From Flaviaesturariibacter aridisoli (GTDB lineage Bacteria > Bacteroidota > Bacteroidia > Chitinophagales > Chitinophagaceae): DNA of 64,000 nt. The stretch's first letter is position 1; every line of letters starts with the position of its first letter. This document shows, piece by piece, positions 7,792 to 16,278 of the stretch. The stretch is from assembly GCF_004343705.1 (NCBI RefSeq), contig NZ_SKFH01000001.1, positions 62,001 to 126,000 of the forward strand, given 5' to 3'. The translations under genes and the position numbers were made by a program. The notes below the pieces were generated by a model. That model made no database searches. It was not told the DNA's origin and saw nothing but the letters and a program-made list of their open reading frames with translations.

Positions 7792-9786
7792 TTACGACGC
7801 TTTGGCGGGGAGGTGAAACGCAACCTGGTGCGCCGCGATCGGTATTGCTTCAAAACGATAGCCCAATGCTGTGAAATGCTGGAGTAAGCGTGGCAGAACT
7901 ACACGGATATGGCCCGCAGAGCTTAAAATGTCGTGACAAAGTATGATTGATCCTGGGCCGGCTTTACTGGCTACGTTTTGGAAGCACTGTTCGGGTGTGA
8001 TGCCTTTGTCGTAATCCTTGCTGTCGACCGACCACAGGACGAGCTGGAGGGGATGCCCTTTGCATTGCAGGTACTGCATCCGGGAGCGGTTGATATGCCC
8101 GTAAGGCGGTCGAAAAAGCGGTGAGTCGATGAGACGGGCTGCCTCGTTTACGTCGGCAATGTAGGTATCGGATGGGGTTTTCCAGCTATCAAGGTGTGAG
8201 TGGGTATGGTTGCCAACAGCATGGCCTTCAAAGCGGATGCGCGCATAGATCTCCGGGTATTGTGCAACAGCGGAGCCGAGGCAAAAGAAGGTGGCCCGGG
8301 CATCATACAGCTGCAATTGCTCCAGCACGAACGGCGTTCCGACGGGGTCGGGGCCATCGTCGAAGGTGAGGTAAATCAATCGCTTTTCAGTTTCAATCTG
8401 GCGGGTAGCCTCCACCAGCAGTCCATACCGGAAAGCGAGGCGTGTTGCCAGGGAATGAGGATATCGCGAGGCCCGTTCCGACAGGGTGTGCAGCAGATTG
8501 TTGGCAATCTGGCCGGGACGCATAAATCCAGAATGCGCATCCGGATCCTGCTGCTGGCTCAGGTAAAGCAGATAGCCGGCGAACTGGAGCACTTCGGCGA
8601 TAGCAAAGGCAACGGCAACGCCATTGCCGTGCCACAGTTTTGCAAACAACAGGAGGAGGGAAAAATTCACGATGAACCCAAAGCCTAAAAAGCGCATGCA
8701 GATCCGCTTTTCGTCGCCTATAAGCAATAGTTGTGTGCCCAGAAGGGTATTGGTCAGGTGAAAGAAGAGCACCGGCGACATCATCGACACAATGGTAGTG
8801 GAGGCGGCAAAGTGAATTCCCAGGTAATGTGTGACGATCTTTTCGGCAAGGAAAAAGGCTGATAGCGCAGCCGCGAGGCTTAGGAATATGATATAGGGCA
8901 GGATGCGCTGCAGCCGTTCCAGTCCATCCCGGCGACTCCGGCTAAACGCAACTTGTATAAAAGGCAGCAGGATGGCAATTATCGGGAAAAGAAAAAGGGC
9001 CTGCTCCAGCAGGAACACGTTGATGGCCCCGGCAAAAAGCCAGGCATCTTCCTTCACCAGCAAATATGCGGCGACCAGCAGAATACTTACCGACAATTGA
9101 TTGGCGATCCAGTATTTTACCGGGGAGGAGGCGCCGTTTTTCAGAAACTGGCTGAGCAAGGCAGCCCACGAATGAGTTTGGTCCGGCCGGGCTTTGCGAA
9201 GCCCTTTCCCCAGCCGCCATAGGGTAAGCAGTGCATAGGCTACGGCAAGCGGTGGCAGCAGCCACCGCGCGGCACGGAGGTGTGTCAGTACAATAGCTGC
9301 TGCACAAAACGAAAGATGGAGCAGCAGCAAGCGTGTTCCCGCCGCCAGTCGCCCGGAGCCCTCATCCAGCCAAGCCGGGAGCAACAGGCTGGCCGACAGT
9401 AGGGAGAACATCGTGAGTGTGACCAGGTTGTAGATAGGCGAATCGGCATACCGGACGCAGCAGGCAATGCCGCCTGCCAAAGCTGGCAGCCAAAGACATG
9501 CTTTGACCAGCAGGATCGGACTGGCGATGCGGGCCCGCTCCCTGTCCGGATCGGCACTGAAAAGCAGCCGGGCTACGGCATACATTTCAAGCCCTGTATT
9601 GATAAACACAATTGAATAGAGATAAAGGACATAGGTTGTTTCCGTTTCCAATGCTATTTCGTGTCCCGCGAGGTGGAAAACGGCCCGGAGCAATACCAAG
9701 GGCAGTACACATTGTGCAACTGGAAGGAGAAGGAGGTTCTTTTGCGCGTTCAGAAGAACGGATTTTCCTAATGATGGTGACGTCAT
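7792..9786 (-). CDS. Fusion of a Wzx/MATE-like polysaccharide flippase and a NodB-type polysaccharide deacetylase
   Basis: The 664-residue protein has two parts. Residues 1-430 hold about twelve hydrophobic segments arranged like a Wzx or MATE-type lipid-linked polysaccharide exporter. Residues 470-655 are a complete NodB deacetylase domain: TFDDGP at 474-479, metal ligands in HTHSH at 527-531, RPPYG at 559-563, a LWSVDSKDY segment and ILCHD near 615. The enzyme part would remove acetyl groups from a polysaccharide or peptidoglycan-like substrate, and the membrane part would move a lipid-linked sugar across the inner membrane; the fusion implies both act on one product. The frame is unbroken. 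The gene stands alone and has visibly lower GC than its neighbours, a hint of transfer. Family of the N-terminal half is by topology. Confidence 0.75.
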   Translation of the reverse strand: MTSPSLGKSVLLNAQKNLLLLPVAQCVLPLVLLRAVFHLAGHEIALETETTYVLYLYSIVFINTGLEMYAVARLLFSADPDRERARIASPILLVKACLWLPALAGGIACCVRYADSPIYNLVTLTMFSLLSASLLLPAWLDEGSGRLAAGTRLLLLHLSFCAAAIVLTHLRAARWLLPPLAVAYALLTLWRLGKGLRKARPDQTHSWAALLSQFLKNGASSPVKYWIANQLSVSILLVAAYLLVKEDAWLFAGAINVFLLEQALFLFPIIAILLPFIQVAFSRSRRDGLERLQRILPYIIFLSLAAALSAFFLAEKIVTHYLGIHFAASTTIVSMMSPVLFFHLTNTLLGTQLLLIGDEKRICMRFLGFGFIVNFSLLLLFAKLWHGNGVAVAFAIAEVLQFAGYLLYLSQQQDPDAHSGFMRPGQIANNLLHTLSERASRYPHSLATRLAFRYGLLVEATRQIETEKRLIYLTFDDGPDPVGTPFVLEQLQLYDARATFFCLGSAVAQYPEIYARIRFEGHAVGNHTHSHLDSWKTPSDTYIADVNEAARLIDSPLFRPPYGHINRSRMQYLQCKGHPLQLVLWSVDSKDYDKGITPEQCFQNVASKAGPGSIILCHDILSSAGHIRVVLPRLLQHFTALGYRFEAIPIAAHQVAFHLPAKAS

Positions 9787-9954
9787 AACATTAGTCGGTT
9801 AGGTTGGATAGGTGTGGAAGCAAGCGATTGGTCAGTCAATTTCCCAGTTCGCGATGAATACGCATGCTTTTAATCAGGCAGAAAACATAGTGCCAATCGG
9901 GGCTGTAGGATTTTGACGGAAGAGGTGCTCCTGGAAAAGGAAGTTGAAAAATAG

Positions 9955-9986
9955 TTTGGTTTATATCGTAAACCAGTTTATGTTTG
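9955..9986 (+). promoter_or_regulatory. Bacteroidota-type promoter for the TonB receptor gene
   Basis: TTTG at 9955-9958 and TATGTTTG at 9979-9986 (TAnnTTTG) are 20 bp apart, matching the -33/-7 consensus of this phylum. The predicted start of transcription is about 10 nt before the ATG at 10003. Confidence 0.55.
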
Positions 9987-10002
9987 TCTGACAATTGCAT
10001 TT

Positions 10003-12249
10003 ATGAGATCCTTCTCCCTTCTTTTCTGCCTCCTGCTGATCGCCGGCCTTGCCGGTGCCCAGCCCCTCAGCGGCACCGTACGCGATGCCCGGGGCGCAGC
10101 AGTTGCCGGCGCCAGCCTTACGATCAAAGGTTCCTACGACGGCGGAACCTCCGATTCCTCCGGGCGCTTCTCCTTTGCCAGCACCGAAAAAGGCGCCCAG
10201 GTGCTGCTGGTGTCGGCCATCGGCTATAAGTCGTGGGAAGGCCCGGTGCAGCTTACCGGCAGCCCGCTGCAGCTGTCGGTGCAACTGAAAGAGGAGGTAA
10301 CGGAACTGAAGGCCGTAGTGATCTCGGCCGGCTCCTTTGAAGCCAGCGACAAGAAAAAGACGACGGTGCTGAGCCCGATCGATATTGTCACCACGGCTTC
10401 GGCCCTCGCCGACGTTACCGGAGCCGTTAAGACGCTTCCGGGCGCGCAGCAGGTGGGAGAGAGCGAAGGCCTCTTCGTTCGTGGCGGCACGGCGCAGGAA
10501 ACAAAGACCTTTATCGACGGCACGCTCGTCAATAACTTCTTTTACAGCTCGGTGCCGAACGTGGCACAGCGCAGCCGCTTTTCGCCCTTTATTTTTAAAG
10601 GAACCGTATTCAGCGCCGGCGGTTACTCGGCCCTGTACGGGCAGGCCCTTTCGTCGGCACTCATCCTCGAATCGATCGACCTGCCCGAGCAAAGCTCCGG
10701 ACAGGTGGGCGTGTCGGTGCTGGGTGTGAGCGGCGGCCTCCAGAAGCTGTCGAAAAACAAGAAGGCTTCCTGGGGCGCTTCCTATGGCTACACCAATGTG
10801 GGCCTCGGCTTCGCGCTCATCAAGCTCCGCGACGAATACTTCGGTGTGCCGCAGTACCATACCGCCGACGCCAACTTCCGCATCAAGACCGGCCGCACGG
10901 GCATGCTGAAATACTACGGTTACTTCAGCTTCAACAAGCTGGGGCTGCGCCAGCAAAGCATCGACACGATCGGTTACAAAGACGCCTTCGCCCTGCGCAA
11001 CAACAACATGTACCACAACCTGTCGTGGCGCGGCTCGCTCGGCGGCCGCTGGAAGCTGCAGCTCGGCGCCTCCTATTCGACCAACCGCGACGACATCGAC
11101 GCGCAGCTGGTAGACGGGCAAAACGATCCGAAGATGGTCGCCGGCTTCGAGCAGAAGAACTTCGGCCTGGTTACGAAAGGCCGCTACATCAATGCGAAGG
11201 CCGTATTCGAATACCGCCTCCGCGGACTCAGCGCGCTCCGCCTGGGCAGCGAGTACAACTACAGCTCCGACCGCAGCGACTATACGCTTTTCAACGGGCA
11301 GCAATTCCCGAACGCGGTGACCGAGCACGGGAAGGCGCTCTTCGGGGAAGCCGATCTTTACATCACCAATGCGCTGGCAGCCCGCGTGGGCATGCGTGCC
11401 GAGCATTCCGCGCTGCTTGATAAAGTGAATGCGGCGCCACGCCTGTCGCTCGCCTACAAGGTGGGCAAGGAAGGACAGGCATCGCTGGCTTACGGTGAAT
11501 TTTACCAGACGCCCGAGCGCCGCTACCTGTCCGCGCCGGTAACGCTCGATTACGCCAAGGCTACGCATTACATTGCCCAATACCAGCGCGTGAGCCCGAA
11601 GCAAACGCTACGCACCGAAGTGTTTTACAAGAAATACCGCAGCCTGCTGAAGACGGGTGTGCTCCAAGGCCGCGAAACGGCTACCGGCACGGGCGGCTAC
11701 GGCGAGGCGGCGGGCTTTGAACTGTTCTGGCGCGACAAGCAGACCTTCAAGGGTCTCGACTACTGGATCTCGTATTCGTACCTCGACACAAAGCGCGACT
11801 ACCTCAATTTCCCCGCGGCGCTGGAGCCTTCCTTTGCGGCGAAGCACACGGCGTCGCTGGTGTTGAAGCGTTTTATCCCGGCCATCAAAACCGGCTTCAA
11901 CCTCTCGTATACGTACGCTTCCGGACGTCCCTACTACAACATCGGCTACGACAACGGCTCGGGCAAGTTCCAACTGACCGACGCGGGCCGCACCATCGAT
12001 TACCATAGTGCGTCGTTCAGCATGAACTACCTGCCGAAGCTGTTCTCCAAAGGCGCCGGCAAGAATACAGTGCTGGTGGCATCGGTCACCAATTTCCTGG
12101 GCAACAAGCAGGTGTATGGCTACAAGTATGCGCAGAACGGATCGCGGAAAGAGGCGATTACGCCGCCCACCAACATGTTCTTTTTCCTGGGTGCGTTTAT
12201 CTCCTTCGGCGTTGACCGCACGGAAGACATCATCAATAACAATCTTTGA
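10003..12249 (+). CDS. TonB-dependent outer-membrane receptor
   Basis: The 748-residue protein has a signal peptide (1-19, ending LAGAQ), a carboxypeptidase-regulatory-like beta-sandwich at about 21-105 (GTVRDARGAAVAGASL), a plug domain from about 115 to 225 (SPIDIVTTAS, GLFVRGGTAQETKTFIDG) and a 22-strand-type barrel to the C-terminus. It would import a siderophore, vitamin or glycan using TonB energy. The size is small for a SusC protein, no SusD partner follows, and the plug lacks the long SusC N-terminal extension, so it is a FecA/BtuB-like receptor rather than a SusCD system. The ligand cannot be told. A promoter of the phylum type lies just upstream, and a 7-bp repeat array begins at its TGA. 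Confidence 0.9.
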   Translation: MRSFSLLFCLLLIAGLAGAQPLSGTVRDARGAAVAGASLTIKGSYDGGTSDSSGRFSFASTEKGAQVLLVSAIGYKSWEGPVQLTGSPLQLSVQLKEEVTELKAVVISAGSFEASDKKKTTVLSPIDIVTTASALADVTGAVKTLPGAQQVGESEGLFVRGGTAQETKTFIDGTLVNNFFYSSVPNVAQRSRFSPFIFKGTVFSAGGYSALYGQALSSALILESIDLPEQSSGQVGVSVLGVSGGLQKLSKNKKASWGASYGYTNVGLGFALIKLRDEYFGVPQYHTADANFRIKTGRTGMLKYYGYFSFNKLGLRQQSIDTIGYKDAFALRNNNMYHNLSWRGSLGGRWKLQLGASYSTNRDDIDAQLVDGQNDPKMVAGFEQKNFGLVTKGRYINAKAVFEYRLRGLSALRLGSEYNYSSDRSDYTLFNGQQFPNAVTEHGKALFGEADLYITNALAARVGMRAEHSALLDKVNAAPRLSLAYKVGKEGQASLAYGEFYQTPERRYLSAPVTLDYAKATHYIAQYQRVSPKQTLRTEVFYKKYRSLLKTGVLQGRETATGTGGYGEAAGFELFWRDKQTFKGLDYWISYSYLDTKRDYLNFPAALEPSFAAKHTASLVLKRFIPAIKTGFNLSYTYASGRPYYNIGYDNGSGKFQLTDAGRTIDYHSASFSMNYLPKLFSKGAGKNTVLVASVTNFLGNKQVYGYKYAQNGSRKEAITPPTNMFFFLGAFISFGVDRTEDIINNNL

Positions 12250-12274
12250 TGTTGGATTTCAGATTTCAGATTCG
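12247..12274. repeat. Period-7 tandem repeat starting at the TonB receptor stop codon
   Basis: Four consecutive 7-mers run from the TGA: TGATGTT, GGATTTC, AGATTTC and AGATTCG. Just before the next gene (12289-12335) there is a second, looser array with recurring CTAAAC spaced 8-9 bp. Confidence 0.6.
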
Positions 12275-12341
12275 AGAGAAATTTTTGAAGCTCTGAACTC
12301 CTAAACGGACAAATCCTACTAAACCTCTAAACTTCGCTTAT

Positions 12342-12644
12342 ATGAACTACAACGACATTCCGCAAGACAAGGATCCGCACCTGTGGCGCATTGCGCGCCG
12401 GCGGGCCGGCTTCCGTCGCTCGCTGTTCACTTATCTTACCGTGAACGCCTTTCTGTGGGCCATCTGGTATTTCACCGGGGCGCGTTCCTACGGTGCCGGC
12501 GTTCCCTGGCCGGTGTGGCCGACGCTCGGCTGGGGCATCGGTATCGCCGCGCAGTGGTTCGGCGCTTTCGGTCCGGGCAGCAACCATGCCGACCCGGCTG
12601 AATCGGAATACCAGAAGCTGATGCGCGAGCGCGAAGGCCGCTGA
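12342..12644 (+). CDS. 2TM-domain small membrane protein
   Basis: The 100-residue protein has a basic N-terminus (IARRRAGFRRSLFTYLTVN), one helix at about 26-45 and a second at about 55-75 in GWGIGIAAQWFGAF, then a polar tail. This matches the short 2TM domain common in Bacteroidota, either alone or fused to histidine kinases. The role is unknown. It begins 92 bp after the TonB receptor and is followed by a secreted protein on the same strand. Confidence 0.75.
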   Translation: MNYNDIPQDKDPHLWRIARRRAGFRRSLFTYLTVNAFLWAIWYFTGARSYGAGVPWPVWPTLGWGIGIAAQWFGAFGPGSNHADPAESEYQKLMREREGR

Positions 12645-12734
12645 TCTCCAAGAACAACATAGGTGGCGGTGCTTCGTGCCGCTCCAAAATAAAAAAATCC
12701 GGCGCGCTGCGTCGTCAACACAAAAACAAAAACA

Positions 12735-13391
12735 ATGAAACAGATCCTTCTTCTTCTTGCCCTGTTCGTTTCGGGCGCTTCCTTTGCCCAGAGCGAGAAA
12801 TACGTGGCCGCCATGCAGCCGCGGGTTAACGCCTTCGACACGACCCGCAGCTTGAGCGGGCTCAACGATCTTTCGGCCGGCTTTGAGCGTATTGCCGAAG
12901 CGGAGAAAACGCAGTGGATTCCCTTTTACTACGCCGCGCTGGCCAAGGTAAGCAGCGGCTACTCGCTCACCGGCGGCAAGATGGGCGGTATGGCCGCACA
13001 GTTGGACCCCATTGCCGACAAGGCCGAAGAGTTGCTGAACAAGGCCGAAGCACTGAGCAAAGACAACTCCGAGATCTACGTTGTGCGCAAGATGATCGCT
13101 ACGCTGCGCATGATGGGCGACCCGATGAGCCGCTACATGACCTATGGACGCCAGGCCGGCGAGGCGCTGGAGACAGCGAAAAAGCTGAACCCCGACAACC
13201 CGCGCGTGTTGTACCTGGAAGGCCAGGACAAGTTTTTTACGCCGGCGCAGTTTGGCGGCAGCAAGGAAGAAGCCGTTGAACTCTGGAAAGAAGCCCTGAA
13301 AAAATTCGATAGCTTCAAGCCCGCCGACGCGCTTGCGCCACACTGGGGCCGTATAAATACGGAATACTTCCTGGCGCAGGCAGCGAAATAG
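12735..13391 (+). CDS. Secreted TPR-like protein
   Basis: The 218-residue protein has a signal peptide (MKQILLLLALFVSGASFAQ). The mature part is alpha-helical with repeat-like segments (ADKAEELLNKAEALSKDNSEI, AGEALETAKKLNPDNPRVLYLEG) that resemble tetratricopeptide units. Such proteins act as periplasmic scaffolds. It reads as a conserved Bacteroidota protein without an assigned function. It may be in an operon with the 2TM gene (90-bp gap). A 172-bp palindromic element follows. Confidence 0.65.
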   Translation: MKQILLLLALFVSGASFAQSEKYVAAMQPRVNAFDTTRSLSGLNDLSAGFERIAEAEKTQWIPFYYAALAKVSSGYSLTGGKMGGMAAQLDPIADKAEELLNKAEALSKDNSEIYVVRKMIATLRMMGDPMSRYMTYGRQAGEALETAKKLNPDNPRVLYLEGQDKFFTPAQFGGSKEEAVELWKEALKKFDSFKPADALAPHWGRINTEYFLAQAAK

Positions 13392-13395
13392 CGAA

Positions 13396-13567
13396 GAGAA
13401 AGAACGCAGATCTTTTATGATTTCTACGATTAGCGCAGATTCTTTAGTACTGTTCTTTCAGTAGAAAGGCCCTATAATCGTAGCAAAAATCCGATTGCCT
13501 ATAGGAATAGCAAAAAGAGAAAATCATTTATCAGCTGATGAATCCTACAAAATCTGCGTTCTTTCTC
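13396..13567. repeat. Long intergenic palindromic element
   Basis: Perfect 16-bp arms (GAGAAAGAACGCAGAT at 13396-13411 and its complement at 13552-13567) bound a 140-bp AT-rich interior with further imperfect pairing, including a repeated CGCAGAT word and CCTATA/TATAGG. It fills the spacer between two plus-strand genes. Confidence 0.65.
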
Positions 13568-13590
13568 TCTCACGATTCACTATAGAAACT

Positions 13591-14172
13591 ATGCAACCAA
13601 ACTTCACGCCCGACGACAGCCTTGCGCTGATCCACACGATGATCCGGAAAACGCGCTCCAACCTGGGCGCGAACCGGTTTTACTTCCTCTTCTGGGGCTG
13701 GGTAGCTTTCGGGGCGCTCGTGGCCCAGTTTATCCTGAAGGTGCTGGTGCACTACCCGCGGCACTACCAGGTGTGGTGGGTGATCGTGCCGGCGGTGATC
13801 ATCACGATGATCCGCACAAGGCGCCACAGCCGCGCGGGTGCGCGCACCTATGTGGGCGAGTCGATGAGCGCGCTCTGGATGGGCGTAGGCATCTCCTTCT
13901 TCGTGCTTTCGTTTCTCATCGCGCAGCTGCCCGGCGGCTTCCTGCACGCCTACCCGTTCTATATCCTGTTTTACGGCCTCGGCACCTTCATCTCCGGGCG
14001 CCTGCTGCACTTTCGTCCACTCGTGGCAGGCGGCCTGATCAACTGGGTGCTGGCGATGATCTGCATCTTTGTGCCCTACGATTACCAGATGCTGCTGACG
14101 GCGCTGGCCATTCTCTGCAGCTACATTATTCCCGGGTACCTGCTGGGCCGTAGCAAAACTGAAGTACTATGA
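13591..14172 (+). CDS. Membrane protein, first of a paralogous pair
   Basis: The 193-residue protein has a short amphipathic N-terminus (DSLALIHTMIRKTRSN) and five or six hydrophobic helices. The next gene encodes a protein with the same opening pattern (ESLKLITDMIGKARRN) and a similar hydrophobic profile, so the two are tandem paralogs. I set the start at 13591; the open frame reaches 13495 but that part lies in the palindromic element. The stop overlaps the next start as ATGA. The downstream winged-helix regulator in the same operon suggests a self-regulated membrane module of unknown function. Confidence 0.7.
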   Translation: MQPNFTPDDSLALIHTMIRKTRSNLGANRFYFLFWGWVAFGALVAQFILKVLVHYPRHYQVWWVIVPAVIITMIRTRRHSRAGARTYVGESMSALWMGVGISFFVLSFLIAQLPGGFLHAYPFYILFYGLGTFISGRLLHFRPLVAGGLINWVLAMICIFVPYDYQMLLTALAILCSYIIPGYLLGRSKTEVL

Positions 14173-14846
14173 ACGAGCAACCCATGAACGAGCAGGAGAG
14201 CCTGAAGCTTATTACCGACATGATCGGGAAGGCAAGGAGGAACTTTCACGAAACCGGCACCAGCGCTATTCTTTGGGGCAGCGTCATCGCTTTTTGCGGG
14301 CTTATGAGCTTCGCGCAGCAACGCGCCCACTTTTACATCGGCTTCGACGTGTGGCTGCTGACATTGGCGGCGCTGCTGCCCCAGGTGATCATCAGCGTCC
14401 GGGAGGCGCGCCAACGCCGCGTGCGCACGCACACGCAGGAGGCATTGAACGCGGTGTGGCAGGTATATGGATTAAGCCTCTTTGCCCTCGTCTTTTATTG
14501 CAATACCGTCGGTGCTGTAGAGGCGGCGCGCCTGTCGGCCGAAGGAGCGGAGCTTTATCAAAAGGTAAACGGCGAGCTGCGCGTCGTGCAACCGCGGATC
14601 CCCAGCTACGGCAGCCTGCTGATCCTGCTCTACGGGATCCCGACGCTGGCCACCGGTATCGCGCAGCGCTTTCGGCCCATGCTGGTGGGCGCCATTTTTT
14701 GCTACACGTTCTTCATCATCTCCTGCTATACCGACAACACCTGGGATCTGCTGCTCAACGGCCTTGCCGGCATCGCCAACTGGCTCGTCCCCGGGCTTAT
14801 CTTGCGCGCCCGCTACAGGAACGAGAACCGTACCCTTCATGTTTAA
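14169..14846 (+). CDS. Membrane protein, second of a paralogous pair
   Basis: The 225-residue protein shares the N-terminal helix and layout with the product of the preceding gene and has about five hydrophobic helices. A longer polar loop around residues 110-145 is specific to this copy. It is coupled to both neighbours: an ATGA overlap upstream and an 8-bp overlap with the regulator gene downstream. No known family was recognised. Confidence 0.7.
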   Translation: MNEQPMNEQESLKLITDMIGKARRNFHETGTSAILWGSVIAFCGLMSFAQQRAHFYIGFDVWLLTLAALLPQVIISVREARQRRVRTHTQEALNAVWQVYGLSLFALVFYCNTVGAVEAARLSAEGAELYQKVNGELRVVQPRIPSYGSLLILLYGIPTLATGIAQRFRPMLVGAIFCYTFFIISCYTDNTWDLLLNGLAGIANWLVPGLILRARYRNENRTLHV

Positions 14847-15123
14847 AGACCTCGATCCCATATTGCACTCGCAGCTGCGGCTCGCCGTCATGTCGCTCCT
14901 CATCGGGGTGAAGGAGGCGGAGTTTATTTTCCTGCGCGAGCAAACGGGCTCCACGGCCGGCAACCTGAGCGTGCAGGTGCAAAAGCTCAAAGAGGCCGGT
15001 TACATCGAGGTGACGAAGCAGTTCAAAGACAACTACCCCCAGACGCTCTGCAAGATTACGCCGAAAGGGGTCGATGCGTTTGAGGCCTATGTGAAGGCGC
15101 TGCAGGGATATATCAGGAAGTAG
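14839..15123 (+). CDS. Winged-helix transcriptional regulator (HTH_34/MarR-ArsR-like)
   Basis: The 94-residue protein is a bare winged helix: helices at LRLAVMSLLIGVKEAEFIFLRE, recognition helix around GNLSVQVQKLKEAGYIEV and a wing at KDNYPQTLCKITPKG. This is the short HTH_34 type found in Bacteroidota next to integral membrane genes. It overlaps the upstream membrane gene by 8 bp, so it is translated with the pair and probably controls it. No cofactor residues are visible beyond one Cys in the wing. Confidence 0.85.
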   Translation: MFKDLDPILHSQLRLAVMSLLIGVKEAEFIFLREQTGSTAGNLSVQVQKLKEAGYIEVTKQFKDNYPQTLCKITPKGVDAFEAYVKALQGYIRK

Positions 15124-15155
15124 GAAAGTGGGAAGTCGGAAGTCGGAAGTGGAAG
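15121..15155. repeat. Period-7 tandem repeat starting at the regulator stop codon
   Basis: Five 7-mers run from the TAG: TAGGAAA, GTGGGAA, two copies of GTCGGAA and GTGGAAG. A complementary family (unit ACTTCCG) occurs 9.7 kb away just before rsmA. Confidence 0.75.
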
Positions 15156-15173
15156 GCCGGCTGTAGTGCAGGG

Positions 15174-15197
15174 TGCCGCGTAGCGGCGTTTTTTTTT
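15174..15197 (+). terminator. Intrinsic terminator
   Basis: GCCGC and GCGGC pair around a GTA loop and are followed by nine T residues. It ends the membrane pair and regulator operon. Confidence 0.8.
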
Positions 15198-15339
15198 ATT
15201 GCCTCGGGCTTAAAGAAACCATCAACAGGCAGGTTACTTATCGTGTAACGGGCTGCCCTGCTGAATTCCCCCGGCTTTAACAACCTTTCTTCTTCTCCGG
15301 TTGTTACACCAGCAAGGCCCCGGCCTAGCTTTGCAACGC

Positions 15340-16278
15340 ATGCCACCGATCATCTCCGTAACCGGACTTTCGAAGCAGTACCGCAACCTGAAGGCTGTGG
15401 ACGACCTGTCGTTTACGGTGCCGGAGAGCGCTGTGTATGGCTTCCTGGGCCAGAACGGCGCGGGCAAGAGCACCAGCATCCGGATGCTGCTCACGTTGGT
15501 GCAGCCCACGGCGGGGCGCATCGAGATCTTCGGAAAGGAACTGCAACAGCACCGCCACGCTATCCTGGCGCAGGTGGGCGCCGTCATCGAGCGCCCCGAC
15601 CTGTATAAATACTTATCGGCTTACGACAACGTGCGCATCATGGCCCGCCTCAGCGGCGTTGCTCCTTCAAAAGAAGAAGTGCTGCGGCAGCTCGACGTGG
15701 TGGGGTTGCGCGATCGTGCCTTCGACAAGACAAAGACCTTTTCGCAGGGCATGAAGCAGCGCCTCGGCCTTGCTTGCGCCCTCGTGCACCACCCGCGCCT
15801 CCTCATTCTCGACGAGCCCACCAATGGCCTCGACCCCCAGGGTATCGCCGAAGTGCGCACGCTTATCCGGCACCTGAGCCGCGAGGAGGGCAAGACGGTA
15901 CTCGTGTCGTCGCACCTGCTCAGTGAAGTGGAGCTGGTAGCCGATGCCATGCTCATCATCGACCGCGGCCGAAAGGTGGCCGAAGGGCGCGTGCACGATT
16001 TGCTCAACCCTGCCGACATGCTGGTGGAGCTGGTCACCAACGACAGTGCCGTCGCCCGGCAACTGCTGGCCGCTTCCTCCTGGGCCGGTGCCCTGCAGGA
16101 CGGGCAAGACCGCCTCCTCCTGCGTATGGCCCGCGCCGACGTGCCGGCCCTCGCCCGCGACCTGGTGGCACTGGGTGTGCCCATCCAGGCGCTGCAGCCC
16201 CGCCATTCCCTCGAAGACTATTTCCTCTCCATAACCCAGAACACCCATGTGGCCCCTCGTCCGGATCGAGCTCTTTAA
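15340..16278 (+). CDS. ABC transporter ATP-binding protein (ABC-2 type exporter)
   Basis: The 312-residue protein has the Walker A motif at residues 37-44 (GQNGAGKS), signature FSQGMKQRLGLA, Walker B LLILDEPTNGLD and the switch His in VSSHLL, followed by a C-terminal domain of about 85 residues typical of NatA/CcmA/GldA-type exporters. It powers the permease encoded next; the two overlap by 32 bp. The substrate is unknown. I chose the ATG at 15340 because the domain begins there. A -7 box TAGCTTTG ends only 6 nt before this start. Confidence 0.92.
   Translation: MPPIISVTGLSKQYRNLKAVDDLSFTVPESAVYGFLGQNGAGKSTSIRMLLTLVQPTAGRIEIFGKELQQHRHAILAQVGAVIERPDLYKYLSAYDNVRIMARLSGVAPSKEEVLRQLDVVGLRDRAFDKTKTFSQGMKQRLGLACALVHHPRLLILDEPTNGLDPQGIAEVRTLIRHLSREEGKTVLVSSHLLSEVELVADAMLIIDRGRKVAEGRVHDLLNPADMLVELVTNDSAVARQLLAASSWAGALQDGQDRLLLRMARADVPALARDLVALGVPIQALQPRHSLEDYFLSITQNTHVAPRPDRAL

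Noticed and set aside
9961-11604. Long open frame of 547 codons antisense to the TonB receptor
   Set aside because: It mirrors the receptor frame, begins in its promoter region and has no domain; long antisense frames are expected at this GC content.
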